DNA of 33,517 nucleotides from an uncultured Sphingomonas sp. (GTDB taxonomy: Bacteria > Pseudomonadota > Alphaproteobacteria > Sphingomonadales > Sphingomonadaceae): NCBI GenBank assembly GCA_902806275.1, contig CADCVY010000004.1, positions 1-33,517 on the forward strand. The letters are read 5' to 3'. Below the pieces are notes generated by a model. That model did no database searches. It was given only the letters and a program-made list of their open reading frames with translations, and had not been told where the DNA came from. Shown one piece after another: positions 1 to 8,021 of the stretch (position 1 is the stretch's first letter; each line of letters starts with the position of its first letter). Both the position numbers and the translations under genes were made by a program.

Positions 1-223
1 CCCCGCGGTACGACTTGCCGAGCGGCGACAAGGCCAGCTGCGCCTTGTCATATTCCTCAAAGAAGGCGGCGAGCTCCGCGTTCTTGGCCGGGATCGGCGC
101 CGGTGCAACCGGTGCTGCGGCGGCGACCGGTTCGGCTGGCGCCATGGGCGCGGTGACGGGTTCAGGCGTGGCCGCACAGGCGACAAGCAGGCTGGTCGAA
201 GCGATTAGAAGAATGCGGTTCAC
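1..223 (-). CDS. Putative lipoprotein, DUF885-like, N-terminal part only
   Basis: The gene runs off the left edge of the window, so only the first 74 codons are visible. It starts at a GTG codon preceded by a purine-rich GGGGAG. The product begins MNRILLIAS and has a short hydrophobic segment ending in a lipobox, LVAC, with the lipidated Cys at residue 16. An Ala/Pro-rich linker of about 30 residues follows. The mature part begins with a stretch (ELAAFFEEYDKAQLALSP) that I recall from the N-terminus of secreted sphingomonad DUF885 proteins. Those are often peptidase-like but poorly characterised. The lipoprotein signal is directly visible; the DUF885 assignment rests on recognising about 20 residues. 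It is divergent from pyrD with about 100 bp between starts. Confidence 0.55.
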   Translation of the reverse strand, partial: MNRILLIASTSLLVACAATPEPVTAPMAPAEPVAAAAPVAPAPIPAKNAELAAFFEEYDKAQLALSPLGKSYRG

Positions 224-325
224 GTTGATATCTCCCCAGATATGCGGATGGCTGTGGCAAGCGCCCGGCCGGAGCGCCACTGGTTTTTCGATGAACCGGT
301 GAGCCGCGGCTGCTACCGTCGGCGC

Positions 326-1363
326 ATGGGCCTTTACCGATATTTGCGGCCGTTGGCCTTCAGGCTGGATCCTGAGCGGGCCCATCGCGCCACCATTGCC
401 GCGCTCAAGTTCGCGCCGATGCGGCCCCACCGCCCGTTCGCCCCGTCGCTGACGACCAGCGTCGCCGGCCTCGGCTTCGCGTCCCCAGTGGGGCTCGCGG
501 CCGGGTTCGACAAGGATGCCGAAGTCCCAGACCAGATGCTGCGGCTCGGCTTCGGCTTCGTTGAGATCGGGACGGTGACGCCCCGCGCACAGGCGGGCAA
601 TCCAAGGCCACGCCTGTTCCGCTTGGCGGAGGATGGCGGCGTCATCAACCGCCTGGGGTTCAACAATGGCGGCCAGCCGGCGGCCTTTCAACGGCTGCAG
701 GGCATCCATCGCCGCGGGCCGGTCGGCGTCAACGTAGGCGCCAACAAGGACAGTCCCGACCGTGTCGCCGACTATGTGGCCGGCGTCCGGTCGATGACCG
801 CAGTCGCCGACTACCTGACGGTCAACATCAGCTCACCGAACACACCGGGCTTGCGCGGCCTGCAGGACGCCGGCGCGCTCGACGAGCTGCTGAGTGCGAT
901 CCGCGAGGCCCGGCTGGTGGGCGGCCCGCCGGTGTTCCTCAAGGTTGCGCCCGATCTTGCCGGGGGTGACCCGGAGCGGATCGTCCGCGGCGCCGTCGAC
1001 AACAACATCGATGCGCTGATCGTGTCGAATACGACCGTCACCCGCCCGCCCCTGCAATCGCGCTTTGCCGCGGAGACTGGCGGGCTGTCCGGCGCGCCGC
1101 TGAAGCCGCTCGCGCTCGAGGCATTGCGGGGCTTCCGCTCGGCGGCTGGCGGTGCCATTCCGCTGATCGGGGCCGGGGGCATTGCCACCGCCGACGACGC
1201 GTGGGAGCGCATCCGCGCCGGCGCCAGCCTGGTCCAGCTCTACAGCGCCATGATCTACCAAGGCCCACGGATCGCGCTTCGGATCACCGATGGCCTCGCC
1301 CGCCGGGTTGAACAAGCAGGCTTCGCCAACATCGCCGAGGCTGTTGGGACGGAGAAGCGCTAG
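326..1363 (+). CDS. pyrD: Dihydroorotate dehydrogenase (quinone), class 2
   Basis: This membrane-associated flavoenzyme oxidises dihydroorotate to orotate and passes electrons to quinone, the fourth step of pyrimidine synthesis. The protein is 345 aa, normal for class 2. The start is the ATG giving MGLYRYLRPLAFRLDPERAH, which matches the usual N-terminal membrane helix; codons further upstream do not resemble the family. FMN and substrate motifs are present: NRLGFNN at 109-115, VGVNVGANK at 133-141, NISSPNTPGLR at 167-177 with the class 2 catalytic Ser170, KVAPDL at 206-211, SNTTVTRP at 234-241 and GAGGI at 282-286. There is no good ribosome binding site before the start. Its stop overlaps that of the opposing gamma-glutamyltranspeptidase gene by the four bases CTAG. 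Confidence 0.96.
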   Translation: MGLYRYLRPLAFRLDPERAHRATIAALKFAPMRPHRPFAPSLTTSVAGLGFASPVGLAAGFDKDAEVPDQMLRLGFGFVEIGTVTPRAQAGNPRPRLFRLAEDGGVINRLGFNNGGQPAAFQRLQGIHRRGPVGVNVGANKDSPDRVADYVAGVRSMTAVADYLTVNISSPNTPGLRGLQDAGALDELLSAIREARLVGGPPVFLKVAPDLAGGDPERIVRGAVDNNIDALIVSNTTVTRPPLQSRFAAETGGLSGAPLKPLALEALRGFRSAAGGAIPLIGAGGIATADDAWERIRAGASLVQLYSAMIYQGPRIALRITDGLARRVEQAGFANIAEAVGTEKR

Positions 1364-3075
1364 CGCGGCAGCGTCAGCACGACGCCTTCGCGGCGCGGGT
1401 CGAAACCACCATCGACCCGGCCATTGCGGATCAGGACCCCGTGGACGCCGGAATCCTCTCCCTGGCCCGGCTTGAGATCGATGCCGCGGGCGCGAAGCGC
1501 CGCCAGCACCGCCGGCGGGAACTTGGTCACTTCGCCGTTGAAGCTGGCGCCGCGTGCGACGAGGTTCGGCTGCGCAATGGCCTGCTGCATCGGCAAACCC
1601 CAATCGATCGCGGCCACCAGCGACTTGGCGACATAGGCCAGGATCGCGTTGCCGCCCGCCGACCCGATCGCCCCGGCGAACTGCCCATCGGGCGTCAGCA
1701 GGATCGTCGGCACCATCGACGATCGCGGGCGCTTGCCCGGCGCCACCGCGTTGGGGACCGGCCGGCCCGAGTCATCGGTCGGCTTGAACGCGAAGTCGGT
1801 CATCTGGTTGTTGAGGAAAAAGCCGTCCACCATGCGGCCGCTGCCGAAGATCGACTCCACCGTGGTCGTCATCGACACCACGTTCCCTGCCGCATCGCGG
1901 ACGATGAAGTGCGAGGTGCCGGCTGGCTCCAGCGTGCTGTCGGAGCCGGCAACAACTGCGCCGGCCGGCACCCCTGCTTGCGGAGCCGGGCCGGCGGCCT
2001 GGCCGATCAGTTGCGCGCGCGAAGCAACGTAACCAGGGTCGATCAAGCCCGCGACGGGCACGGTAGAAACGTCACCGACATAGCGGTCGCGGTCGGCGTA
2101 CATCAGCCGGCTCGCTTCGGCGAACAGGAACCAGGCTTGCGGGTCGCTCGGCCCGCGCGCGGCGATGTCGGTCCGCTCGAGCAGCATCAGCAGCTGGATC
2201 AGGCCAACCCCGCTCGACGGCGGCGGCGGCGCGCAGACGCGGTACGCGCGATAGGCGCCACACACGGGCTCACGCGGGACCGGCCGGTAATTGGCCAGGT
2301 CGGCCAGTGTCATCGAGCCGCCGAGCGGACCGGAGCGAGTGCGCGCGACGATTCTGGCTGCGGTCGATCCGGAGTACATCGCTCCGGGTCCTTGCGCGGC
2401 CAGCCGGCGGAGGAAGTCGGCATAAGCCGGGTTCCGCAGCCGGTCGCCGGCCTGCACACGCGTCCCGTCCGGCTTGGAGAAATAAGCAACGACATCGGTC
2501 GCGCTGTTCTGCGGGTAGTTGCCGCGCACTAGCCTGGCCAGGCGCGGGCTGACGATGAACCCTGCGGTCGCGGTGCGCTCGGCCTCGGCGAACAAGGTGC
2601 TCCACTCCAGACGGCCGAGGTCGACATGCGCGGCGGCGAGCATATTGACGACCCCCGGCACTCCGGTGGCCCGTCCGCTCAGCACCGCCTGATCGAACGG
2701 CAGCGGCTGGCCTTGCGCGTCGAGGAACAGGCCTGGCGTCGCTTGCGCCGGAGCCGTTTCGCGGCCGTCGAGCACAGTCGTCTTGCGCCGCTGCGCGTCA
2801 TAATGGTGGAGGAAGGCGCCGCCACCGAGGCCCGAGCTTTGCGGCTCGACGAGAGTCAGCATCGCCTGGGTGGCGATCGCCGCATCGACGGCGCTGCCGC
2901 CCCGCTTGAGCACGTTGAGGCCAGCCTGCGCCGCAAGCGGGTTGGCGGCGATCACGAACGGTTCTGCGGCTGCCGGCGCGGCCTCCGAAACCGCTGCTTG
3001 CGGCACGGGCGTCGCAACACAGGCGCCAAGCGAGACGCTGGCAACCACGGCAAAGAGCTTTTGGAACAATTGCAT
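1360..3075 (-). CDS. ggt: Gamma-glutamyltranspeptidase, predicted lipoprotein
   Basis: This enzyme cleaves or transfers the gamma-glutamyl group of glutathione and related compounds in the periplasm. The 571-aa proenzyme is the usual size. An N-terminal hydrophobic segment ends in LGAC with Cys19, so it may be a lipoprotein rather than freely periplasmic. DGRETAP (103-109) carries Arg105, which should bind the substrate carboxylate. The predicted self-cleavage site is before Thr387 (TSHF), the N-terminal nucleophile of the small subunit. Downstream are LNNQMTDF (421-428), RSSMVPTIL (451-459) and GSAGGN (471-476); the last differs slightly from the common GSPGGS. It is divergent from the acyl-CoA synthetase gene (92 bp between them) and tail-to-tail with pyrD. 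Confidence 0.95.
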   Translation of the reverse strand: MQLFQKLFAVVASVSLGACVATPVPQAAVSEAAPAAAEPFVIAANPLAAQAGLNVLKRGGSAVDAAIATQAMLTLVEPQSSGLGGGAFLHHYDAQRRKTTVLDGRETAPAQATPGLFLDAQGQPLPFDQAVLSGRATGVPGVVNMLAAAHVDLGRLEWSTLFAEAERTATAGFIVSPRLARLVRGNYPQNSATDVVAYFSKPDGTRVQAGDRLRNPAYADFLRRLAAQGPGAMYSGSTAARIVARTRSGPLGGSMTLADLANYRPVPREPVCGAYRAYRVCAPPPPSSGVGLIQLLMLLERTDIAARGPSDPQAWFLFAEASRLMYADRDRYVGDVSTVPVAGLIDPGYVASRAQLIGQAAGPAPQAGVPAGAVVAGSDSTLEPAGTSHFIVRDAAGNVVSMTTTVESIFGSGRMVDGFFLNNQMTDFAFKPTDDSGRPVPNAVAPGKRPRSSMVPTILLTPDGQFAGAIGSAGGNAILAYVAKSLVAAIDWGLPMQQAIAQPNLVARGASFNGEVTKFPPAVLAALRARGIDLKPGQGEDSGVHGVLIRNGRVDGGFDPRREGVVLTLPR

Positions 3076-3167
3076 AAGGCAAGCGCCTAGCCGACCTGTC
3101 GAGGCCGGTCCACGAGGAGTGGCACTGCCCGGCCGTTGCGCTAAGACCGCGGGCCGAGGGAGAGGCG

Positions 3168-4913
3168 ATGGCGCGGCAGCTCGAAAAATTCGACAACCTG
3201 GTGGCGATGTTCCTGGCGCGCGCCGAGGAGAAGCGCGACGCGCCGTTCCTGTGGGCCAGAAAGGCAGGCGCGTGGCAGGCGATCAGCTGGGCCGAAGCGG
3301 CGCGGCAGGTGGCGGCGCTCGCCGCCAGCCTCAAGCGCATCGGCATCCAGCCCGGCGACCGCGTCGCCTTGGTCAGCGAGAACCGTCCCGAATGGCTGAT
3401 CGCCGACCTCGGCATCATGGCCGCCGGCTGCGTCACCGTGCCCACCTACACGACCAACACCGCGCGCGATCACGCGCATATCCTCGGCAACTCGGGCGCG
3501 CGCGCAGTGATCGTGTCGACCCAGAAGCTCGCGAGGACGCTGGTCCCCGCAGTGATGTTCAGCTCCGACTGCCACCATGTCATCGGCATCGAGGACATCC
3601 GCACCGGACAGGGCTCGGACGAAGTGCGCTCCCACCATTGGGCCGAGCTGGTTGCGGGCGAGGCGGACATGGCGGCGCTCAAGGCGCGGCTGGAGTCTGT
3701 CGGACGCAAGGACCTGGCCTGCATCATCTACACCAGCGGGACCGGCGGGGCGCCCCGGGGCGTTCAGCAGCACCACGGCGCCATCCTCCACAACGTCGAA
3801 GCGTGCACCGAAGTGATCTCCAGCGATTTCGGCTGGGGCGACGAGGTCTTCCTGTCCTTTCTGCCCGCCAGCCATGCCTATGAGCATAGCGGCGGCCAGT
3901 TTTTCCCGGTCGGTCTCGGCGCCCAAATCTATTATGCCGAGAGTCTCGAGAAGCTCTCCGCCAACATCGAGGAAGTGCGGCCGACGATCATGGTGGTGGT
4001 GCCGCGGCTGTTCGAGATGCTGCGCACCCGCATCCTTAAGACGCTCGAGAAAAGCGGCGCCGTGTCCAATTATCTGCTCAAGCGGGCGCTGGCGATCGGA
4101 GCGGCGAAATATGCCGGCAAGCTCCGCCCGTGGGACTGGCCGATGGACGGCATCCTGTCGCTGACCCTGCGGCGCAAGGTGCAGCAGAAGTTCGGCGGTC
4201 GGATTAAGGCAATGGTCTCGGGCGGCGCCCCGTTGAACCCCGAGGTTGGCCACTTCTTCCACTCGCTCGGGCTGACCTTCCTGCAAGGCTACGGCCAGAC
4301 GGAAGCCGCCCCGGTGATCAGCTGCAACCGGCCAAGCGCCGGCATCCGCATGGAATCGGTAGGGCCGCCTTTGCTCAACACCGAAGTGAGCATCGCCGAT
4401 GACGGCGAGATCATGGTCCGCGGCGAGAACGTCATGCACGGCTATTGGCGCAACCCCGAGGAGAGCGCCCGCGTGCTGGTCGACGGTTGGCTGGCGACCG
4501 GCGACGTTGGGCACTTCGACGAAAAGGGCCGGATTGTCATCACCGACCGGAAGAAGGACCTGATCGTCAACGACAAGGGCGACAACGTCTCACCCCAGCG
4601 GATCGAGGGCATGCTGACTCTGCAGCCGGAAATCGCGCAGGCGATGGTCTACGGCGACCGCCGCCCGCACCTCGTGGGGTTGCTTGTTCCCGACCCGGAA
4701 ATCGCCTCGCGGGAGGACGTGCAGCAACAGCTCCAGCGCGCCGTCGACCGCGTGAATGCCGATCTGTCGGTCACCGAGCGTGTGCGCCGCTTCATCGTCG
4801 CCGACGAGGGGTTCACGATTGAGAACGAGCAGTTGACGCCGTCGTTGAAGATTCGGCGGCACGTCATCTCAAAGGCGTACGGGGAGCGCTTGCAGGCGCT
4901 CTACCACCGCTAG
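3168..4913 (+). CDS. Long-chain acyl-CoA synthetase (AMP-forming), FadD-like
   Basis: This ATP-dependent ligase activates fatty acids to acyl-CoA through an acyl-AMP intermediate. At 581 aa it fits the long-chain FACL group. The start is an ATG preceded by GGGAGAGG. Family motifs are visible: the P-loop A3 motif YTSGTGGAPRG at 188-198, GYGQTE at 374-379, ATGD ending at Asp446, the RKKDLIV signature just after it, and the C-terminal catalytic Lys561 in SLKIRR. A3 departs from the common YTSGTTGxPKG by having Gly for the second Thr and Arg for Lys; I believe this variant is usual in an alphaproteobacterial subgroup. Substrate chain length cannot be read from the sequence. Its stop lies one base from the stop of the opposing lipoprotein gene. 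Confidence 0.9.
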   Translation: MARQLEKFDNLVAMFLARAEEKRDAPFLWARKAGAWQAISWAEAARQVAALAASLKRIGIQPGDRVALVSENRPEWLIADLGIMAAGCVTVPTYTTNTARDHAHILGNSGARAVIVSTQKLARTLVPAVMFSSDCHHVIGIEDIRTGQGSDEVRSHHWAELVAGEADMAALKARLESVGRKDLACIIYTSGTGGAPRGVQQHHGAILHNVEACTEVISSDFGWGDEVFLSFLPASHAYEHSGGQFFPVGLGAQIYYAESLEKLSANIEEVRPTIMVVVPRLFEMLRTRILKTLEKSGAVSNYLLKRALAIGAAKYAGKLRPWDWPMDGILSLTLRRKVQQKFGGRIKAMVSGGAPLNPEVGHFFHSLGLTFLQGYGQTEAAPVISCNRPSAGIRMESVGPPLLNTEVSIADDGEIMVRGENVMHGYWRNPEESARVLVDGWLATGDVGHFDEKGRIVITDRKKDLIVNDKGDNVSPQRIEGMLTLQPEIAQAMVYGDRRPHLVGLLVPDPEIASREDVQQQLQRAVDRVNADLSVTERVRRFIVADEGFTIENEQLTPSLKIRRHVISKAYGERLQALYHR

Positions 4914-4914
4914 G

Positions 4915-5322
4915 TCAGCGGCCGACGCGCCGGTACGGGATGAACTCGCCGAAGCTGCAGCTGCCAACGGTCATGCCGCTGGTCGGCTGCACAATCTGCG
5001 CGATTTCCCCGCTGCATAAGCCGCCGCCGCCGAATTGGCGAGTGAGCAGCGCATTCTGGCTGTTCAGGTTCGCACAGCCGCCGCGCATATTGTTCACGTA
5101 ATACGTGCTTCCGGAGCGGAAGACGACAGTGCCGCCGGCAATGTGCGTCATGTCGCCAGACCGGCCCGGCGGCAGACAGCTGACGGCAGGACCAGCGACG
5201 CGGCCGACCAGCAATCGCTGCAACTCGGCCTGCGACCGGGCTCCCACCTCCGGCGACGGCCCCATCGCAGTCGAACAGGACGTCAAGGCCGCCGCAACGA
5301 ACAGCAAGGAAACTGACCGCAT
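4915..5322 (-). CDS. Small Cys-rich lipoprotein of unknown function
   Basis: The product is 135 aa starting MRSVSLLF. I chose this ATG over one 11 codons upstream because a perfect AGGAGG lies just before it. A signal sequence ends in the lipobox LTSC with Cys16. The mature domain has conserved-looking Cys in AVSCLPP, RGGCANL, GLCSGEI and GSCSFGEF, plus strand-like segments (TVVFRSGSTYYVNN), suggesting a small beta-rich envelope domain stabilised by disulfides. It resembles sphingomonad DUF6491-type proteins, but I am not sure. It lies 54 bp downstream of gloB on the same strand, so it could be the last gene of that cluster, although its strong ribosome binding site allows independent expression. 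Confidence 0.75.
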   Translation of the reverse strand: MRSVSLLFVAAALTSCSTAMGPSPEVGARSQAELQRLLVGRVAGPAVSCLPPGRSGDMTHIAGGTVVFRSGSTYYVNNMRGGCANLNSQNALLTRQFGGGGLCSGEIAQIVQPTSGMTVGSCSFGEFIPYRRVGR

Positions 5323-5376
5323 CGAAACCTCCTGGCGAACGCGCGTGGTGCGCACTCGATAGAACCCCTGGCGAGA

Positions 5377-6096
5377 TTAACGGAAGCTGTCTTTCTCCAA
5401 CCGCAGTCGAGCGAAGTCGGAAGGGTTCAAGGCACGAACGAAGGGATTGGTCTCGCGTTCCTCGGCGACGGTTGTCGGAAGCGTGATTTTCCCGTTCTCG
5501 CGCAAGGCTTTGACGGCGGCGAGCCGTTCGGCGATCGCGGCACTGTCCGGCTCGGCGTGGGCGGCGAACAAAGCGTTCGACAGCGTGTATTCGTGAGCAG
5601 GGTAGAGCAGCGTCTCACGCGGTAGGGCAGTGAGCCGCCGGAGCGACTCGAACATCTGCTCGGGCGTCCCTTCGAACAACCGTCCGCAGCCCATTGCGAA
5701 CAGGGTGTCGCCGACGAACGCCACCCCCGCCTCGTCGAAGATGAGGGCAATGTGGTCGAGCGTGTGGCCGGGCACCTCGATCACTCGCCCCACGTAGCGG
5801 CCGATCCGCACTTCGGCGCCTTCGGCCAGCGGCACGTCGATGGCCGGGATGTCGCGGCGTGTCGGTCCCGAGACCCGGGCGCCGGTAGCCGCTTTGACCT
5901 GCAGGTTCCCGCCCGTGTGGTCCGGGTGCCAATGCGTGTTCCACACCTGCCCGACAGGCCAGCCGCGGCGGTCGGCTTCCGCAAGCGCCGGCCCTGCATC
6001 GCCCGGATCGACGATGGCCGTCTCGCCGCTCTCCGCGTCATGGACCAGCCAAATGTAGTTGTCGCTGAATGCAGGGACAGGGACGATCTCCAGCAT
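5377..6096 (-). CDS. gloB: Hydroxyacylglutathione hydrolase (glyoxalase II)
   Basis: This enzyme hydrolyses S-lactoylglutathione to lactate and glutathione, the second glyoxalase step. The 239-aa protein (MLEIVPVPAF) is a metallo-beta-lactamase-fold enzyme. All metal ligands are visible: THWHPDH with His55, His57, Asp59 and His60; His111 in PGHTLDH; Asp130 in GDTLF; His168 in PAHEY. The GCGRLFEG segment and a C-terminal glutathione-binding region follow. The start overlaps the stop of gloA as TGATG, favouring translational coupling. An in-frame ATG two codons upstream (6102) is equally possible. It is downstream of gloA, so both steps of the pathway are co-transcribed. Confidence 0.95.
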   Translation of the reverse strand: MLEIVPVPAFSDNYIWLVHDAESGETAIVDPGDAGPALAEADRRGWPVGQVWNTHWHPDHTGGNLQVKAATGARVSGPTRRDIPAIDVPLAEGAEVRIGRYVGRVIEVPGHTLDHIALIFDEAGVAFVGDTLFAMGCGRLFEGTPEQMFESLRRLTALPRETLLYPAHEYTLSNALFAAHAEPDSAAIAERLAAVKALRENGKITLPTTVAEERETNPFVRALNPSDFARLRLEKDSFR

Positions 6097-6512
6097 CACC
6101 ATTCGCCGACGTTCGGCATCGACGCCCACGGCTCAGCCTGTGCCTGCGCGCCGCCCTTCTGAAGCAGCTCGACCGAGATCTGGTCCGGGCTCCGCACGAA
6201 CGCCATGCGGCCGTCGCGCGGCGGGCGGTTGATGGTCACGCCGCCGTCCATCAGCCGCTGGCACGTCAGGTAGATGTCGTCGACCTCGTAGGCGAGGTGG
6301 CCGAAATTGCGGCCGCCGCCATAGCTGCTTTCGTCCCAATTGTGGGTGAGCTCGACTTCGCCGCTTTTGTCCCCGGGCACGCCGAGGAAGATCAGGGTGT
6401 AGCGGCCCTGGGGAACGTCGAACCGCCGGCGTTCGTCCAGGCCGAGCAATTTGAAGAATGCGACCGTGGCTTCGGGATCCGAGACCCGCAGCATGGAATG
6501 GAGAAAGCGCAT
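6096..6512 (-). CDS. gloA: Lactoylglutathione lyase (glyoxalase I)
   Basis: This enzyme isomerises the hemithioacetal of methylglyoxal and glutathione to S-lactoylglutathione. The 138-aa single-domain protein has the two beta-alpha-beta-beta-beta modules of the vicinal oxygen chelate fold. Metal ligands sit at the expected spacing: His5, Glu54 (VELTHNW), His72 (FGHLAYEV) and Glu115 (ISVELLQ), parallel to His5/Glu56/His74/Glu122 of the E. coli enzyme. The pattern fits the short Ni/Co-type class better than the longer Zn-type. Its ATG lies 6 bp after the TPR gene stop, and its stop overlaps the gloB start, so it sits inside one transcription unit. Confidence 0.95.
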   Translation of the reverse strand: MRFLHSMLRVSDPEATVAFFKLLGLDERRRFDVPQGRYTLIFLGVPGDKSGEVELTHNWDESSYGGGRNFGHLAYEVDDIYLTCQRLMDGGVTINRPPRDGRMAFVRSPDQISVELLQKGGAQAQAEPWASMPNVGEW

Positions 6513-6518
6513 ACGCCG

Positions 6519-7208
6519 CTATCTAGGCGGTTGCGCCTCCGATTTCACCGTCGGAGTGACGCCCAGCAGCTCTGCCGCCTTGGCCGCTGCCTTGACAGAC
6601 GCGCCGTTCGGATCGCTGGCCGCGGCGCGCGCCCAATAACTCCGTGCCTTGCCATCGTCGCCGAGGAAGTGAGCGACATGGCCGGCCTCGAACAGGATGG
6701 TCGGATCGGTCGGCGCTAGCGCCAGCGCCTTGTTGATGGCGGCCTGCGCGGTCGCCTTGTCGCCCTCGCGGATTGCCAGCGCAGCGGAGAAGTACCACAG
6801 GAAGGGATCGGCTGCGATGGTCGCTGCGGCTTCGTTGCTCCGGGCGCGGGCGGTCTTGAGATCGTTCTGCGCTTCGGCGGCCCGGGCGCGGTCGAGCAAG
6901 GCTTCGCCGCGTTGCTCCGCCCGGAGGCCGGTGCCGGCAAGCGCGCGATCAAGTGCAACCGCCGCCTTGCCGGGCTGGTCGGCGGCAATCCACATGTTGC
7001 CGGCCGCGGCCCACATGCGGGCGGTGGCTGGAGCGGTAGCGGATGAGGCCTTGGCCGCTTCCTCGAACGCCAACGCGCTGGCCTCGGCGTTGCCCGTTTT
7101 CTGCGCGTCGAGCGCCCGGCAGACCAGGGCTTCGGGAGTGACAACCTTAGGGCACGCAGTGGCGGCAGGCACGCCAGCGAAAACCACGGCAGCGATGGCG
7201 AGGATCAT
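6519..7208 (-). CDS. Secreted TPR-repeat protein, unknown function
   Basis: The product is 229 aa starting MILAIAAVVFAG, with a signal peptide probably cleaved after Ala18 (AATA, then CPK). The residue at -3 is Ala, so this is not a good lipobox. The rest is almost all alpha-helical and Ala-rich. It contains several tetratricopeptide-like 34-residue units, for example ARMWAAAGNMWIAADQPGKA and DPTILFEAGHVAHFLGDDGK, which suggests a periplasmic scaffold. The ATG overlaps the stop of the upstream hydrolase gene as ATGA, so the two are translationally coupled. A longer in-frame reading upstream exists but is only the shadow of that hydrolase gene. No partner or function can be named from the sequence. 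Confidence 0.8.
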   Translation of the reverse strand: MILAIAAVVFAGVPAATACPKVVTPEALVCRALDAQKTGNAEASALAFEEAAKASSATAPATARMWAAAGNMWIAADQPGKAAVALDRALAGTGLRAEQRGEALLDRARAAEAQNDLKTARARSNEAAATIAADPFLWYFSAALAIREGDKATAQAAINKALALAPTDPTILFEAGHVAHFLGDDGKARSYWARAAASDPNGASVKAAAKAAELLGVTPTVKSEAQPPR

Positions 7209-7957
7209 GAGGCAGGCTCCAGAAGCGTGGCGAGGGTCCGCAGGATCGCCTGGATCTCGTGCGGTTCGGACAGCCGGTGGCCGCCGCCCTTGATCGTCAG
7301 CAGCTGGACATCCGCTGAACGCAGCATTCGCATGGTGCGGAGCGCGACGGACAGCGGCACGTCCTCGTCCTCCTCGCCGTGGATCAACCGCACCGGGCAG
7401 GCGATGCCGATAGCGTCCTCCAGCAGCCTCAGTTCCTGGCCCGAGTGCCAGAAGCCGGCAGCGAAGACTTGCGGCTGCGGCGCATAGGGGTTCGGCTCCT
7501 CGATCCGCCCCCGGGCCTGCAGCTCGGCCTTCTGCTCGGCGGTAAAGCCCCACTGCGTGAAATCCGGCGCCACGGCGATCCCCACCAGCGCCTGCACGCG
7601 CGCCGCGCGCCGGAGCGCCACGTGCAATGCGATCCAACCCCCCATCGATGAGCCGATCACGATCAGCGGCCCGTTGGTGAGCCGGTCGACCGCGGCAAGA
7701 ACTTCCTCCAGCCACAGCGCCAGCGTGCCGTCCTCGAAGCGGCCGCCGCTCGAACCGGCGCCCGAATAGTCGAGCCGAAGCATGGCCACGCCACGGTCCG
7801 CCGCGAAAGCGTCAAGCGCCACCGCCTTGGCGCCTTCCATGTCGGAAGCGTAGCCGGGCAGGAACACGAGCGTCGGCGAGTTGCCCGGCCGGAGCCGGAA
7901 GGCGACCCGGCGCTCGCCCACATCCAGGAAGTCCACTGTGGTCTGATCGAAGGCCAT
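7205..7957 (-). CDS. Alpha/beta hydrolase, ABHD10-like
   Basis: This 250-aa serine hydrolase starts MAFDQTTVDFL. A GTG 10 codons upstream is possible, and neither has a clear ribosome binding site. The nucleophile elbow is GSSMGG with Ser104; the triad is completed by Asp197 in HGEEDEDVP and His227 in GGGHRLS. The segment DYSGAGSSGGRFEDGTLALW (63-82) strongly resembles the ABHD10 branch, which in animals includes acyl-protein thioesterase and acyl-glucuronide esterase activities; the bacterial substrate is unknown. It is the first gene of the TPR-gloA-gloB cluster, which hints at thioester or electrophile chemistry, but that is inference. It is divergent from the SGNH hydrolase gene. Confidence 0.88.
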   Translation of the reverse strand: MAFDQTTVDFLDVGERRVAFRLRPGNSPTLVFLPGYASDMEGAKAVALDAFAADRGVAMLRLDYSGAGSSGGRFEDGTLALWLEEVLAAVDRLTNGPLIVIGSSMGGWIALHVALRRAARVQALVGIAVAPDFTQWGFTAEQKAELQARGRIEEPNPYAPQPQVFAAGFWHSGQELRLLEDAIGIACPVRLIHGEEDEDVPLSVALRTMRMLRSADVQLLTIKGGGHRLSEPHEIQAILRTLATLLEPAS

Positions 7958-8021
7958 GCCGCGCTGATAGGCAACCGCTGCCAGCACGTGAACAGGGCGG
8001 CGCCTCGCGAGTTAAGCGGGC

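Noticed and set aside
3141-4514. A 457-codon minus-strand frame opposite the acyl-CoA synthetase
   Set aside because: Shadow frame; no recognisable domain and it lies over conserved AMP-binding motifs on the other strand.
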